From the NCBI RefSeq assembly GCF_900116625.1, contig NZ_FPBE01000001.1:434001-498000 (forward strand): DNA of 64,000 nucleotides, read 5' to 3'. Origin of the DNA: Idiomarina abyssalis. Its GTDB lineage: Bacteria > Pseudomonadota > Gammaproteobacteria > Enterobacterales > Alteromonadaceae. Every line of letters begins with the position of its first letter. Position 1 is the first letter of the stretch. This document shows positions 19,133 to 30,557 of this stretch, one piece after another. The position numbers were made by a program, and so were the translations under genes. The notes under the pieces were generated by a model that was given only the letters and a program-made list of their open reading frames with translations, made no database searches and had not been told where the DNA came from.

Positions 19133-21958
19133 CTAAAATGCCCATGATAAGGTTGCGTATGTATAGCGCCCACGGTTCGAGTGAACATCGGAAAAGTAAC
19201 CAAAGCTTTCATCTGCAATTGGGGGCTTTTTATTTGCAAGGTTACGTGCGCCTAGCCGCAGGCTTAAGCCATCAAGTGACTTCTGACTAAAGTGGTAATC
19301 AAGGTAGATATCCATTGTTGTCCAGCTATCAATTGGCATCATTTCACCTGAAGATGTTGTTACGCTTGTTTCATAAAAGTCATCAATATAGTTGACCCGA
19401 ATGCCTGCGCCCCAGTTCCCTAAATCCCAGTTAAGCTGAGCAAAGGAACGCCATTTGGGGTTACCGTTCATCTGTCTTAAGTCACCGGCGCCAACCACCG
19501 GTATGTCAATGGGCACCGCAGGGTTACCGTTTTCTTGTGCCTCTAAAACAATGGCACTTATTGGGTCAGGTGTTTGCATAAATTTACGCAAATGAGCGGC
19601 ATTTACAGACAGGTTAAACCGTCCTAGTGCTTCCGTATTTACTTCGTAGCTCATACTTATATCTGTCCCTGAAATTTCACGAACCTCTAAGTTATCGTAT
19701 TGGTTATTGACGTAAACCACTTCTAAGTCGTCGTTGCGTATAACTGCAGGGTTAGATTCGCCTTGTGAGCGTAACAGGGAGTCGTAAAGTAGATGAGTCT
19801 GGCTGTTTAAAATTCCAACAACACCTTCTTGCTCAATGGTCCAGCGGTCTATCGTAATAAGGAAGTTATCAAAAGGTGTAACCGCAATACCAAAGTTATA
19901 AATCTCATCGTCTTCAGGAGTCAGCTCACTATTACCGCCCCGAACTTCAGTTATCCCATAGCGATCGTCGATTACCGGATCGGTTCTGGTATTGGTGCGG
20001 GAGACGCTTTCCTCAACGACCTGAGGCAGGTTAGGCGCGCGGAAACCGCCGGAATAGGACGCACGCAGCTGCAGCCATTCAGCAGGCAACCAGCTAAGCG
20101 CGATTTTTGGCTTGGTGACGCTGCCTACATCAGAAAACTTCTCATAACGAAATGCTAACTGCATATCGAAGGTTTGATGCAAGGGGACTAAGAGTTCGGC
20201 GTAGGCCGAAAAAACATTGCGACTTCCTTCAGCATCGGGCGTTGAGCTGCTACCCAGTACGTCCGAGTTTGTCATAAGCTCGCCGGTAATTTGATCGTAA
20301 AATGGATTAGAACCATCAAGTAGGGGGTGACGATCATCAGCGTAAGATTCGTAACGATACTCAACACCGGTGGCAATGCCTATATCTCCGGCATACCAGT
20401 TTGCCAATGCGGGATTGGACAGTTTAAAGTCCCAAAGAGCAAGCTCGGTAGAGCTGTCACGAGTAATGTCTTCGGTCAGTCCGGCTATCACCTCCGGTGA
20501 ATTATAGACTGAGGTTCCGCTATTTAAATTATTTGGATCTCCACCAATAAAAGGGTTATAAGCTTCGTCGATATTGGTTGAGTTAATCGCTTGTTGCAGT
20601 GCACTAACCCGAATTCTGTTGTATCCGGTATCCAGAGTGTCAGCCCGGGAATAAAGCAAGGCTGATTCCCACTCCCATTGATTTGAGTAACCCTTTAATC
20701 CTCCCAGCACGCGGTAACTTGAGTCTTCGACTTCAATCCTTCTGGGGCCAACATCCATTGGACGGATGTTACGCAGAGTGACGGTTTCGCCAAAAGGGTT
20801 GTATGCAGCGTCTTCACTTATGGTAAAACGCTGTGCGGTTAAGTTAGCGTTTTGTTCTCGCCGACGCTTCGAGATGGCTTCGTAATATAAAGCTTCGCCG
20901 AAAAACTCCAGACCCGGTGAAAGTTTGTGGGTAAAATAAGCAAACAAATTCGCTCGATCAATTGCAGAGGTCATGCTCTGATCCTCAAGAGCCGAGTCAT
21001 AGCGCATGTCTCTTGGGATAGAACCTTCGGCGGCACATACATCGTCGGATAAGCTCTGGAAGCATTCACCCATAGATTCCGGGCGTATATGAAAGCGGCC
21101 GATGTTTTCACCGTCAAAAATGGCCCAGGGGCTGGACAATGAGCGGTTATCCAGTTGTGTGTCGCCTATAAACTCGTCCGGTATTCTGTCATTAAAGCGA
21201 CGGTCTTCGCTGGCTGAGTAGGAACGTTCGTTAGCGCCTATCTCGTCGCGGGTGTAGTAAGCGAAAGAGAGACTTAAATGGCTTTTATCATCGTTAAAGA
21301 ACAGCCCGGTAGAACCACTGACCAAGTATTGCTGCATTGAGGTACCAGCGGCATTTCCCGCATTGAGTTTTAACTGGCTTTGAGTGGTGTCCTTTTTTAA
21401 AACATAATTTACGACACCGGCTACAGCATCAGTCCCGTAAAGAGCGGAAGCACCGTCCCGAAGCACTTCCAGCCGTCTTAAACCAGAAACCGGCAGGGTA
21501 TTTGAATTGACAGTAGTGACAGGCACGAAATTTTCAGTCTGGGTGCCCGGATGAAGAACCAGTCGACGGCCGTTCAGTAAGGTCAAGGTATTACCGGTCC
21601 CTATACCTCGTAAGTTAATTGAGGCGACATCGCCACGGGCGTCGTTAACACCACCAATTGCCCGTTCGTTATTAAAGCTAATGTCGCCAATTTGGGGAAT
21701 AGAGCGGAGCAGTTCGTCTCCGGTTACCGCGCCGGTATTGGTTATGTCGTCCGCATTCAGGGTAGTAACAGGAAGCCTTCCGGCTGCCTGAGCGCCGCTG
21801 ATGTTGCTACCAATAACGGTAATTTTTTCCATAGACTCTTCGTCTGTTTCATTTTCTTCCTGCTGAAGGGGAGTTGCAGAGATTTGCGCGGAAAAGGCAA
21901 AAGACGTCAAGGCAGTACACAAGCAGAGTGTTAAGTAGTTTTGTTTGTATTTAATCAT
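19133..21958 (-). CDS. TonB-dependent outer-membrane receptor
   Basis: 941 residues from the ATG at 21958; a GTG at 21970 is possible but the signal peptide begins best at MIKYKQN. A TonB-box-like stretch (EKITVIGSNI) follows, then the plug domain at about 50-180 with the LRGIGTGNTLTLLNGRR block, and a 22-strand barrel ending in SWAF. Imports a bulky nutrient with energy from TonB/ExbBD. Coupled to an M14 carboxypeptidase, which suggests peptide or protein-fragment uptake over iron, as in many Alteromonadales. The substrate is inference. Confidence 0.92.
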   Translation of the reverse strand: MIKYKQNYLTLCLCTALTSFAFSAQISATPLQQEENETDEESMEKITVIGSNISGAQAAGRLPVTTLNADDITNTGAVTGDELLRSIPQIGDISFNNERAIGGVNDARGDVASINLRGIGTGNTLTLLNGRRLVLHPGTQTENFVPVTTVNSNTLPVSGLRRLEVLRDGASALYGTDAVAGVVNYVLKKDTTQSQLKLNAGNAAGTSMQQYLVSGSTGLFFNDDKSHLSLSFAYYTRDEIGANERSYSASEDRRFNDRIPDEFIGDTQLDNRSLSSPWAIFDGENIGRFHIRPESMGECFQSLSDDVCAAEGSIPRDMRYDSALEDQSMTSAIDRANLFAYFTHKLSPGLEFFGEALYYEAISKRRREQNANLTAQRFTISEDAAYNPFGETVTLRNIRPMDVGPRRIEVEDSSYRVLGGLKGYSNQWEWESALLYSRADTLDTGYNRIRVSALQQAINSTNIDEAYNPFIGGDPNNLNSGTSVYNSPEVIAGLTEDITRDSSTELALWDFKLSNPALANWYAGDIGIATGVEYRYESYADDRHPLLDGSNPFYDQITGELMTNSDVLGSSSTPDAEGSRNVFSAYAELLVPLHQTFDMQLAFRYEKFSDVGSVTKPKIALSWLPAEWLQLRASYSGGFRAPNLPQVVEESVSRTNTRTDPVIDDRYGITEVRGGNSELTPEDDEIYNFGIAVTPFDNFLITIDRWTIEQEGVVGILNSQTHLLYDSLLRSQGESNPAVIRNDDLEVVYVNNQYDNLEVREISGTDISMSYEVNTEALGRFNLSVNAAHLRKFMQTPDPISAIVLEAQENGNPAVPIDIPVVGAGDLRQMNGNPKWRSFAQLNWDLGNWGAGIRVNYIDDFYETSVTTSSGEMMPIDSWTTMDIYLDYHFSQKSLDGLSLRLGARNLANKKPPIADESFGYFSDVHSNRGRYTYATLSWAF

Positions 21959-22184
21959 GATAAAACCCACACCGTATTAACAAATGACTCTGTAATAGGT
22001 ATATATGCGGTTCTTCGTTTTTACCTTAATCTTTAACCTTTCTTAACATTTTTCAAATCACTCTTGCCGTTAAAGCTGACTATTCGATTAGCTCAATCTA
22101 TTTTTCGAATCTATCTGAGCCCCCCAAAACACCGCGTTTAGTCTATATTACTAGCGCACTTACTGTGTCTAACAAAAAGGGTAA

Positions 22185-24446
<2,262 letters not shown>

Positions 24447-24472
24447 AAGCTGAGCTCAGGAAAGTAGAAGTG

Positions 24473-24505
24473 AAAACGGTGGCGGTAAAATGCCACCGTT
24501 TTTTT
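24473..24505 (+). terminator. Rho-independent terminator after katG
   Basis: 11-bp stem AAAACGGTGGC/GCCACCGTTTT with an 8-base loop, followed by more T. It lies between katG and the convergent dbpA gene and could serve both directions. Confidence 0.9.
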
Positions 24506-24523
24506 ATTTATTCTCTGAATTAT

Positions 24524-25924
24524 TTAAAGCAGTTTTGCGCGAAACTTCTTACCCTTTATCTTATTGTTACCAATAAGACCTAAAGCGTGTTTTGCCAAAC
24601 GAGAATGTACGGCAACAAAACCAAACGTACTTTCCAGCTTTATTTTTCCAATATCGTCTGCACTCAGAACATCGTCTCTGGTTAGTGCTCCGACAATGTC
24701 ACCTGGTCTTAATTTATCTTTCTTTCCGCCGCTTATTTGCAGCGTTGTCATAGTCGCTTTCAGAGGTTTAATGCCAGGTAAGTTTGGTGCAGGTTGTACC
24801 TGAATGGGCTCGGCGAAAGTGTCTTCCAGCAGTCGCATTTTATAGTCGTCCTGTGCGGAAACTAAGGTTATAGCCATACCTTCTTTTCCGGCACGGCCGG
24901 TACGGCCTATACGGTGGGTATGGGTATCTAAATCGTGAGCCATATGAACATTAACAACCAAGTCGAGTTCAGCAATATCTAACCCGCGAGAAGCGACATC
25001 GGTTGCTACAAGTACCCGCACACTGCCGTTACTGAATTGTATAATTGCCTGATCACGGTCTTTTTGTTCAAGCTCTCCGTGCAAAGCTAACACGCTGAAT
25101 TTATTTGCCTGCAGCGTACTGAGTATGTCCTTAACTTCGTTCTTTGTGTTGCAAAAAACAAGAGCGTTCTCTGGCTGATGTTCAGTTAACAGGCTCATAA
25201 CCAGCTGTGCGCTGTCTTCGTTGTTCATTGCATAAAAGTGTTGTTTAATCCTGGGTCTTGCTGCTTCCTCAATCGCATTAATATTGGTCGCTTTGGCTGT
25301 TACCTGCTCAGCCAAAGCCGCGATATTCTTTGGATAAGTCGCACTAAATAACAGGGTTTGTCGCGCTTTAGGAATGTGCTTAACAATAGCGCTCAGGCTC
25401 TCCTGAAACCCCATCTCGAGCATACGGTCAGCCTCGTCGAGAACGAAGGTGTTCAGCGCGGACAAATCAACATTTCGTTGCTCAAGGTGGTCAAGTACAC
25501 GCCCGGGAGTCCCAACCAGTACATGAGCGCCATGCTCAAGGGAACTGGTCTGGATGCGGCTTGGCTCTCCACCACATAGGGTTAATACCTTTATGTTCGT
25601 CATAGATTTAGCTAAGTTACGAACTTCTTCGGCAACTTGATGAGCTAATTCGCGTGTAGGGCAAAGCACTAACGCTTGTGGGGCAAAGCTTTTAGTATTT
25701 AACTTGGACAGCAGAGCCAGCGCAAAAGCCGTTGTTTTTCCTGAACCGGTATTGGCCCGTACAACCGCATCCGCATTATCCAGAATAACTGGCAAGCTTA
25801 ATGACTGAACTGGCGTCATTTGTTCATAACCAATTTCATTCAGTCTGGAGATTAAGGCTGGCGCTAAGTCTAGCTGATTAAATTGAGTAATTTCGGATGT
25901 GTTTGCTGGAGTCTGGTCAGGCAT
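24524..25924 (-). CDS. dbpA: ATP-dependent RNA helicase DbpA
   Basis: DEAD-box helicase that acts on 23S rRNA during large-subunit assembly. It has 466 residues. Q-motif region, Walker A ANTGSGKT (57-64), PTRELA, TPGR, DEAD (163-166), SAT (194-196) and HRIGRTGRAG are present. The C-terminal domain (about 395-466) contains GDIVGALTRDD and matches the RRM-like DbpA domain that binds 23S hairpin 92, which separates it from RhlE/SrmB. Confidence 0.94.
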   Translation of the reverse strand: MPDQTPANTSEITQFNQLDLAPALISRLNEIGYEQMTPVQSLSLPVILDNADAVVRANTGSGKTTAFALALLSKLNTKSFAPQALVLCPTRELAHQVAEEVRNLAKSMTNIKVLTLCGGEPSRIQTSSLEHGAHVLVGTPGRVLDHLEQRNVDLSALNTFVLDEADRMLEMGFQESLSAIVKHIPKARQTLLFSATYPKNIAALAEQVTAKATNINAIEEAARPRIKQHFYAMNNEDSAQLVMSLLTEHQPENALVFCNTKNEVKDILSTLQANKFSVLALHGELEQKDRDQAIIQFSNGSVRVLVATDVASRGLDIAELDLVVNVHMAHDLDTHTHRIGRTGRAGKEGMAITLVSAQDDYKMRLLEDTFAEPIQVQPAPNLPGIKPLKATMTTLQISGGKKDKLRPGDIVGALTRDDVLSADDIGKIKLESTFGFVAVHSRLAKHALGLIGNNKIKGKKFRAKLL

Positions 25925-25999
25925 TAAGAGGCTACTTTCGGTTTAAGTTTCTTGGTGTATTGTAACAGGCTTTAGGCAAAAGGTAGTGCGATAATCCGT

Positions 26000-26881
26000 T
26001 TAATCAGATGACTCTTTACCGGAATAAACACCCAAAGCAGTGACAGTGACAAGAATAAGCAGCATGCCTAATACTTGTGAGTAAGCCAGTATTTCACCTA
26101 AAACAATTACGCCGAAAAGCGAAGCCGTGACGGGTTCTATTGTGGCCACAATAGAGGCTAAGGCCGGTGGTGTTCTTCGTAAACCAATAAGATACAAAAT
26201 AAAGGATGCACCGCCGCCAAGCACCCCAATAATGGCAAATAGGGGCCAGTCGAGCGAACCCGGCACCTGAGCTGCTTCTGCCGGATCTATCAGAACACCC
26301 AGCGCCACAACAAGGGTTAAAAAAGCAATGGTAAGAATGGCCTGCGGGCTGCCGTGCTGAGTGGCGTACTTAAAGCCGAAGATAAAAAGAGCCAGGGACA
26401 GTCCTGAGAGTAACCCCGTTGCCACACCCAGCAGGGTAATGCTGTTCCCTTCCATTTGATAAACTCGGGTCAGCAGCACAACACCTACCATAACTAACGC
26501 AATTGCTGCCCATTTTACGAGCGTTGGGCTTTCCAGCTTGAGCGCAAAAGAAATCAGGTAAACAAATATTGGCGCGCAATACATAAGGGTTGCCGCAACC
26601 GCAACGTTGCTTTCGGAAATACTAAAGAAGTAAAAACCGAAGTTACCGGCTACACCCAGTCCTGCAATGACGGACCATAACCATAACCGGCTATTGGCCA
26701 GACCGCTGTAGCGAGGCCTCAGTGCCAGCCAAATAAGCACAAATACTAATCCAATTGCGCCGCGGTAGAAAGAGATTAACAGGGCATCCCAGTCATTGTT
26801 GATGAGAACGCCGGCAATTCCGCCCGACAACCCCCAGAAAAGTGCCGCTGACGCTACCAGTATGATGCCCGAATGAGTCAT
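26000..26881 (-). CDS. EamA/DMT-family transporter
   Basis: 293 residues, ten predicted helices in two EamA repeats (about 5-135 and 148-285), the usual drug/metabolite transporter size. Repeat two carries the conserved EPVTASLFGVIVLGE. Probably an exporter of a metabolite or amino acid. Followed on the same strand by dbpA after 75 bases. Confidence 0.85.
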   Translation of the reverse strand: MTHSGIILVASAALFWGLSGGIAGVLINNDWDALLISFYRGAIGLVFVLIWLALRPRYSGLANSRLWLWSVIAGLGVAGNFGFYFFSISESNVAVAATLMYCAPIFVYLISFALKLESPTLVKWAAIALVMVGVVLLTRVYQMEGNSITLLGVATGLLSGLSLALFIFGFKYATQHGSPQAILTIAFLTLVVALGVLIDPAEAAQVPGSLDWPLFAIIGVLGGGASFILYLIGLRRTPPALASIVATIEPVTASLFGVIVLGEILAYSQVLGMLLILVTVTALGVYSGKESSD

Positions 26882-26958
26882 GCATTAGTCAACTTCTAGG
26901 TGAAAAGTTTAACGTGCTGAAAGTATTGAATTTAGAAGACTTGAGAGGGATTTTCAAA

Positions 26959-27035
<77 letters not shown>

Positions 27036-27065
27036 ACATTTAGAAGTGCCGTTAAGACGGGCGGT

Positions 27066-27094
27066 ATATTAGTGATTTGCGCTAACAGGTGCAA
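27066..27094 (-). promoter_or_regulatory. Sigma-70 promoter of tRNA-Val
   Basis: Minus strand: -35 TTGCAC (27089-27094), 17-base spacer, -10 TAATAT (27066-27071), then a GC-rich discriminator (ACCGCCCG) of the kind found at stringently controlled stable-RNA promoters. Confidence 0.75.
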
Positions 27095-27248
27095 GTGATT
27101 TTTTATGAAACCCATTTGTTTGTCGAAATTCTATTCAATACAGAGCCAGAGGTGTTGCGCTTAAGTCCCGTTGAATTTGCTCAAATTTTCTTTTTCGGCT
27201 TCAATAAAAGGGGATAGGGGGGAAATCGGCAAAGACTCAGGAGGTTTC

Positions 27249-27512
27249 ATGTTAAATTTTTTACGAGTAATACGGGCGTTTGCCGGGCTTCTTTTTCTTG
27301 CCGGAATAGCGGGTATCATCGCGCAGCTTGGGTTTAATATTCTGCATGTGGATATTTTGATGCGTTCATCGGTCATCGTTATTATGGTTGGTACACTGTT
27401 TGCGGCTTTCTGGCTCTGGGTATTTCTTGGTTTACGCTACGTTATCAATGAAATTCATGAAAAAGAGCAAGGTAAGCCACACCCCAGTCTGACTAAAATA
27501 TGGCATCTGTAA
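27249..27512 (+). CDS. Small two-helix membrane protein
   Basis: 87 residues from the ATG at 27249, chosen because AGGAGG lies 4 bases upstream; the longer frame from 27171 has no such support. Two hydrophobic segments (about 10-33 and 42-66) and a basic tail (GKPHPSLTKIWHL). Family not recognised. Convergent with the DUF3080 lipoprotein gene. Confidence 0.65.
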   Translation: MLNFLRVIRAFAGLLFLAGIAGIIAQLGFNILHVDILMRSSVIVIMVGTLFAAFWLWVFLGLRYVINEIHEKEQGKPHPSLTKIWHL

Positions 27513-27549
27513 GCGTAAAGTCGGCGCCAGTAAATTGAGTCAGCTACGT

Positions 27550-28584
27550 TTAATCCAGGCCCGGCGTAAAGTCACAGGCACTGTAAAACCTCTGCCACGG
27601 GCGAACAAAATGCACTGATGCATCGGTGAGCTTTTTACTGAGCGTACCCAACTCTGCAATGTAGGTCTTTAACTCGGGCTGAGGTGCTATGCCTTCGAGA
27701 CTTTCAAGAGTCATCAGTAAACGCTGATGCTGTTCGATAATTTCCGCTATGTCGCCTTGCATTTCTTCAATATAAATGGCGTTAAAAGCTTTTTTCAGCT
27801 CCAGAGCTTTATCGGGTACTTGGTCATTTTGGCAGTAAACCGATTGCGGAATTTCAGGCAGAAGTTCGGTCATTTTCTCCAATTTATAGGAGTAGTCCAG
27901 CATAGTGCGGTAAAGGTCGGGAAGGTAATTACTACGCTCTAAACGGCCAAGCATTTTTATGAGTTCTGCCGGGTCATCCGCTTTTTTTGTGTAGCTCCAG
28001 CGTTCCAGTATGCGGGTGAAACGTTCCAGTGCATTTACCGCGTAGTTGTATTCGGTAACGTGTATTTTGGGTAACGAATTATTTCCTACTGACAAAGCTT
28101 TTCTGAGCCCGTCGTCGCGGGCAAAGGCGTTCGCCAGGCTGTTCTTAAGCTGTGACTCTTTATGCGCCAGAGCTTCTTTTAATTTGTCTTTAACACCGGT
28201 TGAATCAGGGTGTTCAATGCATTCATTGAGTGCCTGAATCATTGTCAGGTCAGCATGGTAGCGGCTGAACCCATTTTTTAGCTTGCCCAGCGAGCTGTTG
28301 TTTTCGGCAATCAACTGGCCTAACTGGCAATGATTAAGCTGCAGACTGTCCAGTAACCCCATGCTGGTTCGCTCAATATTATGCGCTAAATCGCGTTTAG
28401 CAGGGTACTGCAATTGAGGCTTAGGTGCCTGTATCGTTTGAGCAGGCAGGTTGAGTGTACTGTGAACTTGGTTATTCAGCTTATCGGCGTACTCTGTTAG
28501 TCCGGGATCATCTGAGCAGGCAGATAATCCTAAGACCACTAACACATAGCCAAAAGGCCTGAAAATCAGTACACTTCGCTTCAT
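27550..28584 (-). CDS. DUF3080 lipoprotein
   Basis: 344 residues with a lipoprotein signal ending in the lipobox LSAC (acylated Cys about 23), then a largely alpha-helical, soluble domain. Size and composition match DUF3080, a family of gammaproteobacterial lipoproteins without an assigned role. Asp residues follow the Cys (CSDD), which in enterobacteria favours retention at the inner membrane. Divergent from ribE with only 30 bases between starts, so their promoters must overlap. Confidence 0.78.
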   Translation of the reverse strand: MKRSVLIFRPFGYVLVVLGLSACSDDPGLTEYADKLNNQVHSTLNLPAQTIQAPKPQLQYPAKRDLAHNIERTSMGLLDSLQLNHCQLGQLIAENNSSLGKLKNGFSRYHADLTMIQALNECIEHPDSTGVKDKLKEALAHKESQLKNSLANAFARDDGLRKALSVGNNSLPKIHVTEYNYAVNALERFTRILERWSYTKKADDPAELIKMLGRLERSNYLPDLYRTMLDYSYKLEKMTELLPEIPQSVYCQNDQVPDKALELKKAFNAIYIEEMQGDIAEIIEQHQRLLMTLESLEGIAPQPELKTYIAELGTLSKKLTDASVHFVRPWQRFYSACDFTPGLD

Positions 28585-28614
28585 TATTTTATTCCTTGCA
28601 ACAAGGTTTTATCG

Positions 28615-29223
28615 ATGTTTACCGGTATTGTCCAAACCCAAGCTACGATATTTTCAGTCTCTGACCAAGGATCTTTTCGACACTTGGTCATTAAAACTGA
28701 ACCTCAATTTCTACAAAACTTGGCCATTGGTGCAAGTATTGCGATAAATGGTTGCTGTTTAACTGTGGTTGAGTTTAACGATACCCAGGTGCACTTTGAC
28801 GTTATTGATGAAACCTTGCGGTTAACGAACCTGGGGTTGTTAAGCGAGGGGGATACGGTGAACCTGGAGCGGTCGCTTAAAGTGGGTGATGAAATTGGCG
28901 GGCACGCGGTTTCCGGTCATATTCATTGTCAGGGCAAAGTGACTAAAATTGATACGTCCGGCAATAATGTCGCTATGTGGGTAGAACTCCCGGAGCAATA
29001 CACGCCGTATTTGTTTGCCAAAGGGTTTATTGCAGTTAATGGAGCGAGTTTGACGGTAGGTCAGGTAGACGCAAATTACTTTAGTCTGCACTTAATTCCT
29101 GAAACGTTGCGCTTAACCAACTTAGAATCAACGCAGGTGGGTGACAGTTTGAACATTGAACTTGATCAGCAAACCATCACTATTGTTGAAACCGTTGAGC
29201 GGGTGCTGGCTAAACGTCAGTAA
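28615..29223 (+). CDS. ribE: Riboflavin synthase (alpha chain)
   Basis: Dismutates two 6,7-dimethyl-8-ribityllumazine molecules into riboflavin. It has 202 residues with the hallmark start MFTGIVQ and two lumazine-binding repeats, about 1-97 (GASIAINGCCLTV) and 98-195 (GFIAVNGASLTVG). Stand-alone here, not in a rib operon. I see no FMN riboswitch upstream: the gap to the divergent gene is too short. Overlaps the convergent zinc-ribbon gene by 7 bases. Confidence 0.96.
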   Translation: MFTGIVQTQATIFSVSDQGSFRHLVIKTEPQFLQNLAIGASIAINGCCLTVVEFNDTQVHFDVIDETLRLTNLGLLSEGDTVNLERSLKVGDEIGGHAVSGHIHCQGKVTKIDTSGNNVAMWVELPEQYTPYLFAKGFIAVNGASLTVGQVDANYFSLHLIPETLRLTNLESTQVGDSLNIELDQQTITIVETVERVLAKRQ

Positions 29224-29426
29224 AACTGTTCGTCGTTGCCGTCTACTTTAACGCGCGCCTGTTGGTTAACTTCATCAACCTGTAACTGAACATGAATGAG
29301 GTCACCGCAGGCGGAACACTCTTCCTGATAGTCCTGATTTCCCTCCGATGCGTCAATATCCAAAAAAGTATTGTGACCACAGTGCGGGCATTTCACCGAC
29401 ACACTTTGTAAGTTTTCTTCGTTCAT
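29217..29426 (-). CDS. CPXCG-motif cysteine-rich zinc-ribbon protein
   Basis: 69 residues with two Cys pairs, C13-P-H-C16-G and C37-S-A-C40-G, forming a likely four-Cys zinc ribbon as in the CPXCG family of small proteins. The rest is acidic. Function unknown; possibly nucleic-acid or protein binding. Confidence 0.85.
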   Translation of the reverse strand: MNEENLQSVSVKCPHCGHNTFLDIDASEGNQDYQEECSACGDLIHVQLQVDEVNQQARVKVDGNDEQFY

Positions 29427-29495
29427 TGGTAACTCCTTTGCCGGGATGTCAGTGTTTATCCTCGCATCCTCAACGAAATAAGGTTCTACGTCTTA

Positions 29496-30389
29496 CTATA
29501 GAAATAAAATACTGATTCCGCCCAATGAGATTAGGGCTCCGGCTATAGAACGTGGGGTAATTCGTTGTTTTTTCAGTAAAGATATCGGTATTAAAAAGAG
29601 TGGTGCGGTGGATAGCAAGGTTTGGGTAAGACCCGGGTTGATATTGGCGATTGAAATTTGCTGTAACCAAATAGCCAGAAATGTACCGAATACAATGGCG
29701 CCGAGCAGTGGCAACGGATTGATAGAGCGAACTTGTTTTATGATTGCGTTGTACGCGCCTCGCTTTGAAAGCCCGACAATTATGGCAAGCAACAAAGACC
29801 CTGCGGCAAGACGCACAAATGCCGCATCAATAGCGTTAACATTCGACTGCATTAGTACCGCAAAAGCCATGACTAACCCGGTGGCCTGACAGAGCGCCGC
29901 GCCGCAACCGAAAAAGATACCAGATAAAGAAAGCGCAGGTTGTTTGTCAGGGGCTTTTTCTGTAACGACCCACAGAACGCCGCTTAAGGTTATGACTGCA
30001 CCGGTAATTTCAATGGTGGATAGACCGTCATTCAAGAATAACCAGGCCATGAATGCAGCCAGTGGCGGTGCCAGGTACTCCAGTAACATAGCGTGCCAGG
30101 GTCCTAAACGGCGCAGAGCGGCAAAATGACAACTGTCGCCAATGGTAATACCTATAATACCGCTTAGGGCAAGTAACCAAAGGCCGGAATTGAGTTCCAG
30201 CGAGTTACCTAGTAACAGGCTCACAATCAAAAGCAGGGGAGTTGCAATAACGCCTTTAACCAAATTCATTTGTAAGGGCGAGAAATGACTACCGGCGCGG
30301 TGATACAGCAGCGTGGCGACAGCCCAAAAACTGGCGGCTAATAAAGCGGCAAGTTGCCCGGTCAATTCTCCGGCAATGTCTGATGTCAA
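29496..30389 (-). CDS. EamA/DMT-family transporter
   Basis: 297 residues, ten predicted helices in two EamA repeats. Distinct from the DMT protein at 26000-26881 at the sequence level. The LEYLAPPLAAFMAWLFLNDG block closes repeat one. Divergent from thrS. Likely metabolite exporter; substrate unknown. Confidence 0.84.
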   Translation of the reverse strand: MTSDIAGELTGQLAALLAASFWAVATLLYHRAGSHFSPLQMNLVKGVIATPLLLIVSLLLGNSLELNSGLWLLALSGIIGITIGDSCHFAALRRLGPWHAMLLEYLAPPLAAFMAWLFLNDGLSTIEITGAVITLSGVLWVVTEKAPDKQPALSLSGIFFGCGAALCQATGLVMAFAVLMQSNVNAIDAAFVRLAAGSLLLAIIVGLSKRGAYNAIIKQVRSINPLPLLGAIVFGTFLAIWLQQISIANINPGLTQTLLSTAPLFLIPISLLKKQRITPRSIAGALISLGGISILFL

Positions 30390-30403
30390 AACAGGCTCGG
30401 CGG

Positions 30404-30432
30404 TTGCTCAAATGTAAGCGGTCGATTATAGT
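30404..30432 (+). promoter_or_regulatory. Sigma-70 promoter of thrS
   Basis: -35 TTGCTC (30404-30409), 17-base spacer, -10 TATAGT (30427-30432). It would start the transcript near 30439, just before the first leader hairpin, giving a leader of about 120 nt. Confidence 0.6.
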
Positions 30433-30440
30433 AGCGTCTC

Positions 30441-30461
30441 GCGTTCGATGGTACCGAACGC
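30441..30461 (+). promoter_or_regulatory. thrS operator hairpin 1 (tRNA-Thr anticodon-arm mimic)
   Basis: 7-bp perfect stem GCGTTCG/CGAACGC with a 7-nt loop ATGGTAC. GGU occupies loop positions 3-5, the place of an anticodon, and GGU is a tRNA-Thr anticodon. Comparable to the upstream mimic arm of the E. coli thrS operator bound by threonyl-tRNA synthetase. Function is inferred. Confidence 0.65.
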
Positions 30462-30514
30462 AAAAAATTTCGTAGGTTTTTTCTATAGAACAGTTAAAAC
30501 CAAAAATAGAGCAC

Positions 30515-30535
30515 GTGGCACTTGGTAGGTGTCAC
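30515..30535 (+). promoter_or_regulatory. thrS operator hairpin 2 (tRNA-Thr anticodon-arm mimic)
   Basis: 7-bp stem GTGGCAC/GTGTCAC (one G-U pair) with a 7-nt loop TTGGTAG, again with GGU at loop positions 3-5. It ends 9 bases before the GGAAAGGAAG ribosome binding site, so ThrRS bound here would hinder ribosome access. Confidence 0.68.
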
Positions 30536-30557
30536 CACTGGTTGGAAAGGAAGTTTC

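Noticed and set aside
28585-28614. FMN riboswitch ahead of ribE
   Set aside because: Only 30 bases separate ribE from the divergent gene and no conserved aptamer sequence is present.
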